Origin: Tamlana carrageenivorans
Lineage (GTDB): Bacteria > Bacteroidota > Bacteroidia > Flavobacteriales > Flavobacteriaceae
Assembly (NCBI RefSeq): GCF_002893765.1
Contig: NZ_CP025938.1
Coordinates: 2,349,501-2,413,500, forward strand
DNA: 64,000 nucleotides
Direction: 5' to 3'
The notes under the pieces are model-generated. The model made no database searches. It worked only from the letters and a program-made list of their open reading frames with translations, and was not told where the DNA came from. Every line of letters starts with the position of its first letter. The first letter of the stretch is position 1. The position numbers and the translations under genes are program-made. Shown piece after piece: positions 62,204 to 64,000 of the stretch.

Positions 62204-64000
62204 ATGTTATCAACACAAGCTGAAAGATTAAATTTCTCCTCTATTGTAAATAGAACAGAATATCCAGACTTCTTGGATATTCAGATTAAATCCTTCCAGG
62301 ATTTTTTCCAATTAGAAACTAAATCTGAGGAAAGAGGCGATGAAGGTCTTTACAATACCTTCATGGAAAACTTTCCAATCACAGATTCTCGTAATCAATT
62401 CGTATTAGAATTTTTAGATTACTTCGTAGATCCACCACGATATGCTATTGAAGAGTGTATTGAGAGAGGGCTAACTTACAGCGTTCCGCTAAAGGCTAGG
62501 TTAAAGTTATATTGTACAGACCCTGAACATGAGGATTTCGAAACCATTGTTCAAGATGTGTATTTAGGAACTATTCCTTACATGACGCCTTCAGGAACTT
62601 TTTGTATTAATGGTGCAGAACGTGTTGTTGTTTCTCAATTACACCGTTCACCAGGAGTTTTCTTCGGGCAATCTTTCCATGCTAATGGAACCAAATTATA
62701 TTCAGCAAGGGTTATACCATTCAAGGGATCTTGGATTGAGTTTGCTACAGATATTAACCAGGTAATGTATGCTTACATTGATAGAAAGAAAAAATTACCT
62801 GTAACAACGCTTTTCCGTGCTATCGGTTTTGAGCGTGATAAAGACATCTTAGAGATTTTTGACTTAGCAGAAGAAGCTAAAGTATCAAAAACTGGATTAA
62901 AGAAATACTTAGGAAGAAAATTAGCTGCTCGTGTATTAAACACATGGCATGAGGATTTTGTTGATGAAGATACTGGAGAGGTGGTTTCAATCGAGCGTAA
63001 TGAAATCGTGCTTGATCGTGATACGATCCTTGACAAAGAAAATATAGAAGAAATTCTTGAAGCTGACGTTAAAACGATTCTTTTACATAAAGAAAGTACA
63101 GAACAAGGGGATTATGCCATTATCCACAACACGCTTCAAAAAGATCCAACAAACTCTGAAAAAGAGGCTGTTGAACATATTTATAGACAACTACGTAATG
63201 CAGAACCGCCAGATGAGGAAACTGCACGTGGTATTATTGATAAATTATTCTTTAGTGACCAACGTTACTCTCTTGGAGAAGTTGGACGTTATAGAATGAA
63301 CAAAAAATTAGGTCTTGATATTGGAATGGATAAGCAAGTGCTTACCAAAGAAGATATCATTACCATCATTAAATATTTAATCGAGCTTATCAACTCTAAA
63401 GCAGAGATTGATGATATCGATCACTTATCTAACCGTCGTGTTCGTACTGTAGGCGAGCAATTATCATCACAATTTGGTGTTGGTTTAGCCCGTATGGCGC
63501 GTACCATTCGTGAGCGTATGAACGTTCGTGATAACGAGGTGTTTACACCTATAGATTTAATTAATGCTAAGACTTTATCGTCTGTTATTAATTCTTTCTT
63601 CGGTACAAACCAGTTATCTCAATTTATGGATCAAACCAATCCACTTGCTGAAATCACGCACAAGCGTCGTTTATCAGCTCTTGGACCTGGAGGTTTATCA
63701 AGAGAGCGTGCTGGGTTCGAGGTACGTGACGTTCACTATACACACTACGGTCGTTTATGTCCGATTGAAACACCAGAGGGACCAAACATTGGTTTAATTT
63801 CTTCACTTTCTGTTTATGCAAAAGTGAACCCAATGGGATTCATCGAAACACCTTATAGAAAAGTAACTGATGGTGTTGTTGATATTAAAAATGATCCTGT
63901 TTATTTAAGTGCAGAGGAAGAGGAAGAAAAATTAATCGCTCAAGCAACAGTTAAAGTTGATGACGATGGTAAAATTCTTCACGATAAAGTTATTGCTAGA
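62204..64000 (+). CDS. rpoB: RNA polymerase beta subunit (C-terminus cut by window edge)
   Basis: 599 codons visible from the ATG at 62204 (MLSTQAERLNFSSI); a full beta subunit has about 1270 in this group. The rifampicin pocket (QLSQFMDQTNPLAEITHKRR, then LSALGPGG) has the wild-type D, H and S residues, so it gives no sign of rifampicin resistance. ETPEGPNIGLI is present. Confidence 0.98.
   Translation, partial: MLSTQAERLNFSSIVNRTEYPDFLDIQIKSFQDFFQLETKSEERGDEGLYNTFMENFPITDSRNQFVLEFLDYFVDPPRYAIEECIERGLTYSVPLKARLKLYCTDPEHEDFETIVQDVYLGTIPYMTPSGTFCINGAERVVVSQLHRSPGVFFGQSFHANGTKLYSARVIPFKGSWIEFATDINQVMYAYIDRKKKLPVTTLFRAIGFERDKDILEIFDLAEEAKVSKTGLKKYLGRKLAARVLNTWHEDFVDEDTGEVVSIERNEIVLDRDTILDKENIEEILEADVKTILLHKESTEQGDYAIIHNTLQKDPTNSEKEAVEHIYRQLRNAEPPDEETARGIIDKLFFSDQRYSLGEVGRYRMNKKLGLDIGMDKQVLTKEDIITIIKYLIELINSKAEIDDIDHLSNRRVRTVGEQLSSQFGVGLARMARTIRERMNVRDNEVFTPIDLINAKTLSSVINSFFGTNQLSQFMDQTNPLAEITHKRRLSALGPGGLSRERAGFEVRDVHYTHYGRLCPIETPEGPNIGLISSLSVYAKVNPMGFIETPYRKVTDGVVDIKNDPVYLSAEEEEEKLIAQATVKVDDDGKILHDKVIAR

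Noticed and set aside
62204..64000. Rifampicin-resistance change in rpoB
   Set aside because: Asp, His and Ser of the pocket are all wild type; the Asn to Thr difference is a lineage feature.

Overview
The window is a piece of a low-GC Bacteroidota chromosome, most likely a marine Flavobacteriaceae. Signs of this are promoters of the TTG / TAnnTTTG type, a tmRNA whose tag reads GENNYALAA, an rpsU gene with a rare strong Shine-Dalgarno sequence, a UpxY/RfaH-like NusG paralogue beside exopolysaccharide genes, and many flavobacterial families (DUF2851, DUF2721, TonB-like barrels, CreD). No species can be named from the sequence alone.

Layout. (1) 1-13100, minus strand: a sulfate-activation and nucleotide-sugar block, read from high to low coordinate: NusG-like antiterminator, small beta-barrel protein, gmd, fcl, ugd, DUF2061 protein, cysC, cysD, cysN, cysQ (cut by the window edge). 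Together these would make GDP-L-fucose, UDP-glucuronate and PAPS and recycle PAP, which suits a sulfated, fucose/uronate-containing exopolysaccharide (inference). The block is interrupted by unrelated small genes (dinD, a GIY-YIG nuclease, a four-helix-bundle protein), each sitting between direct copies of intergenic repeats. (2) 13100-16826: a two-subunit A/B repeat array, a hipBA-type toxin-antitoxin pair also bounded by direct repeats, then ssrA (tmRNA, minus). (3) 17218-25190: a decaying region holding a truncated EamA transporter running into about 8.5 copies of a 151-bp tandem repeat, a saccharopine/alanine-dehydrogenase-like gene with an SDR gene, a relic of an outer-membrane gene, a frameshifted DUF2809 gene, a small membrane gene with an early stop, and creD broken by both a nonsense codon and an IS4-family insertion. 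A ~130-bp element occurs in inverted orientation at both ends of the inner part. (4) 25244-30468: winged-helix regulator, membrane and outer-membrane proteins, kdsA, typA, a SemiSWEET-like protein. (5) 30656-37848: a surface-glycan block with two tandem flippases, a phosphoethanolamine-transferase-like gene split by a frameshift in a T-rich tract, and three glycosyltransferases; then ftsE. (6) 38723-55092: housekeeping and envelope genes (a TPR protein with its barrel partner, NamZ-like DUF1343, LolC/E-like permease, K+ channel, AGCS symporter, ComEA-like protein, acyl-CoA dehydrogenase, rpsU). (7) 55567-64000: xerC, hpf, tRNA-Thr/Tyr/Gly/Thr, tuf, tRNA-Trp, secE, nusG, rplKAJL and rpoB (cut by the edge), the standard translation/transcription block.

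The most unusual feature is the repeat biology: heptamer (TTGACTR) arrays, palindromic REP-like units, a 151-bp satellite, an alternating 197/182-bp satellite, duplicated tRNA 3' ends, and four repeat-bounded cassettes carrying a nuclease, a DNA-damage protein, an IVS-type four-helix protein and a toxin-antitoxin pair.
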